This document shows, piece after piece, positions 63,098-64,000 of a stretch of DNA of 64,000 bases (position 1 is the stretch's first letter; each line of letters begins with the position of its first letter). Under the pieces are notes generated by a model, which was given only the letters and a program-made list of their open reading frames with translations, was not told where the DNA came from and searched no databases. The DNA is from Sindora glabra (lineage: Eukaryota > Streptophyta > Magnoliopsida > Fabales > Fabaceae). Both the position numbers and the translations under genes were made by a program. Where the stretch lies: contig CM035230.1 in the NCBI GenBank assembly GCA_020226215.1, positions 4,983,501 to 5,047,500 on the forward strand. The letters run 5' to 3'.

Positions 63098-63781
63098 ACA
63101 CCCAAAACACTCAGAAATTCCCTTACCTTTTTTCTTTTATCTTTTTCTTTGAACCGTCTTCACTCTCTTGTTAATATCCTTCTCTTTTTCCTCATTTTTC
63201 AATGCATTTCTCTTTCGTTTTTGGCAATTGCTCACTACACCTCTCTTTTGCACCCTTTATTCGGCCAATAACTGCTTATGGGTGCTAAGAAAAGCTAACA
63301 GAATGCAACTAGAAAATGGCTAAAAATAGGTCCATTTAACTTCCATCTTCTAGCAAAGATCCACTGCTTTTTGGCCACTATTGGGCTATAGGTGAACTCC
63401 TTAAGAAGAGTTAAAGCATAAAATTTAATATTTTATGTGTTTTAATACTTAACCTAAGAACCTTAAACTAAATATAAATTTCTAATCTTTTGAAAATAAT
63501 CTTAGAAAAATAAAGAGCTTATGATTTAGTTTATTAGAGTTGAATATTAGGCATTTAGATAAATAATCATAGGTAAAGAAATAGTTAATTTGAGTTTGAT
63601 CTTGCAGATGATGGATAGTTAGTAAGTTGGAAAACTTGGATATTTCAAAATTTTAAGAAGAAAAATGGCATTTAGAGATAAATATATACCTTACTAAAGG
63701 TATAATAATCTTTGTTTTATATTTTCCTATGAAAGTGAATATATATATATGATTATAAATATGTATATATTTATGTATCTA

Positions 63782-63831
<50 letters not shown>

Positions 63832-63885
63832 TTTATGAGGGTGAGGTTGCTTTAATATTCATTTGATGGTTTTATTTTCAGTGTG
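63098..63885. other. non-coding DNA between two hAT-type elements
   Basis: A pyrimidine-rich, less AT-rich portion (63100-63260), then AT-rich DNA and an (AT)n array at 63785-63828. I recognise no gene. Confidence 0.6.
63785..63828. repeat. (AT)n array, about 44 bp
   Basis: A pure AT dinucleotide run, about 57 bases before the start of the last hAT-type element. Confidence 0.95.
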
Positions 63886-64000
63886 TAGGGGTGCAAATGG
63901 GCCAAGTGGCACATTGGGAGCCTATGGCTGAGCCTAATTTAGGCATAACTCAACTCAACCTATTTAGTTAAACGAGTCAAGCTAAGGCCAATATGGAAGC
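63886..64000. mobile_element. left end of a hAT-type element, cut by the window edge
   Basis: It starts TAGGGGTGCAAATGGGCC, the same terminus as the two hAT-type elements above, and continues with AGCCTAATTTAGG, TATTTAGTTAAACGAG and GCTAAGGCC words like the element at 31265-31991. If it is complete, the 8 bases before it (TCAGTGTG, 63878-63885) should recur after its right end beyond the window. Confidence 0.8.

Overview
The window looks like nuclear DNA of a flowering plant, probably a eudicot. It is very AT-rich and full of long (AT)n arrays. It is built mainly from LTR retrotransposons and solo LTRs nested inside one another, with hAT-type non-autonomous DNA elements as well. The only gene I can support as a functional host gene is a small intronless minus-strand reading frame at 15262-15630. 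Its C-terminal half carries the hallmarks of the plant SIAMESE/SIAMESE-RELATED (SIM/SMR) inhibitors of cyclin-dependent kinases. The species cannot be decided from the sequence.

Layout. (1) 1-14,900: AT-rich non-coding DNA with homopolymer G and C tracts, diverged local duplications, a decayed retroelement-like block around 9.4-11.8 kb and a 120-bp (AT)n array. (2) 15.2-16.4 kb: the SMR gene, with a slippery poly-C/poly-A/GAAA tract in its leader and about three copies of a 74-75-bp unit upstream, each with a TATA-like core. (3) 16,607-59,915: one minus-strand Ty1/copia element, torn into pieces by later insertions. Its 3' LTR lies next to the SMR upstream region. RNase H and RT remnants follow at 18.4-20.0 kb, then integrase, protease and gag remnants at 26.6-28.9 kb, a primer-binding site at about 41.2 kb, and a 5' LTR split between 41.2-41.4 kb and 58.8-59.9 kb. 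(4) 59.9-64.0 kb: non-coding DNA with a fold-back repeat, one complete hAT-type element and the left end of another that runs off the window.

The order of events in the nest can be read from target-site duplications (TSDs). A 3.2-kb-class solo LTR (20047-26576, TSD TTATG) split the copia element between integrase and RT, and was itself hit by two solo LTRs of another family in opposite orientations (21059-22730 and 24137-25792). A relative of the first LTR (29518-40203) entered the copia 5' leader and then received two further solo LTRs (30588-35264, which later took a hAT element, and 37120-40034). The copia 5' LTR received an internally deleted Ty3/gypsy element (41404-58785). The 5' LTR of that element then received a head-to-tail LTR/truncated-LTR structure (46240-52190), itself interrupted by a 3.15-kb solo LTR with an exact 326-bp duplication, and a nearly complete Ty3/gypsy element (52592-58303) with TTCCT duplications on both sides.

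None of the retroelements appears able to move by itself. The best preserved (52592-58303) has in-frame stops, frameshifts and a missing stretch of RT that normally contains the catalytic aspartates. I found no tRNA, rRNA, CRISPR array or prokaryote-type operon, and no evidence of a new enzymatic system. The interest lies in the readable insertion history and in the repeated upstream module of the SMR gene.
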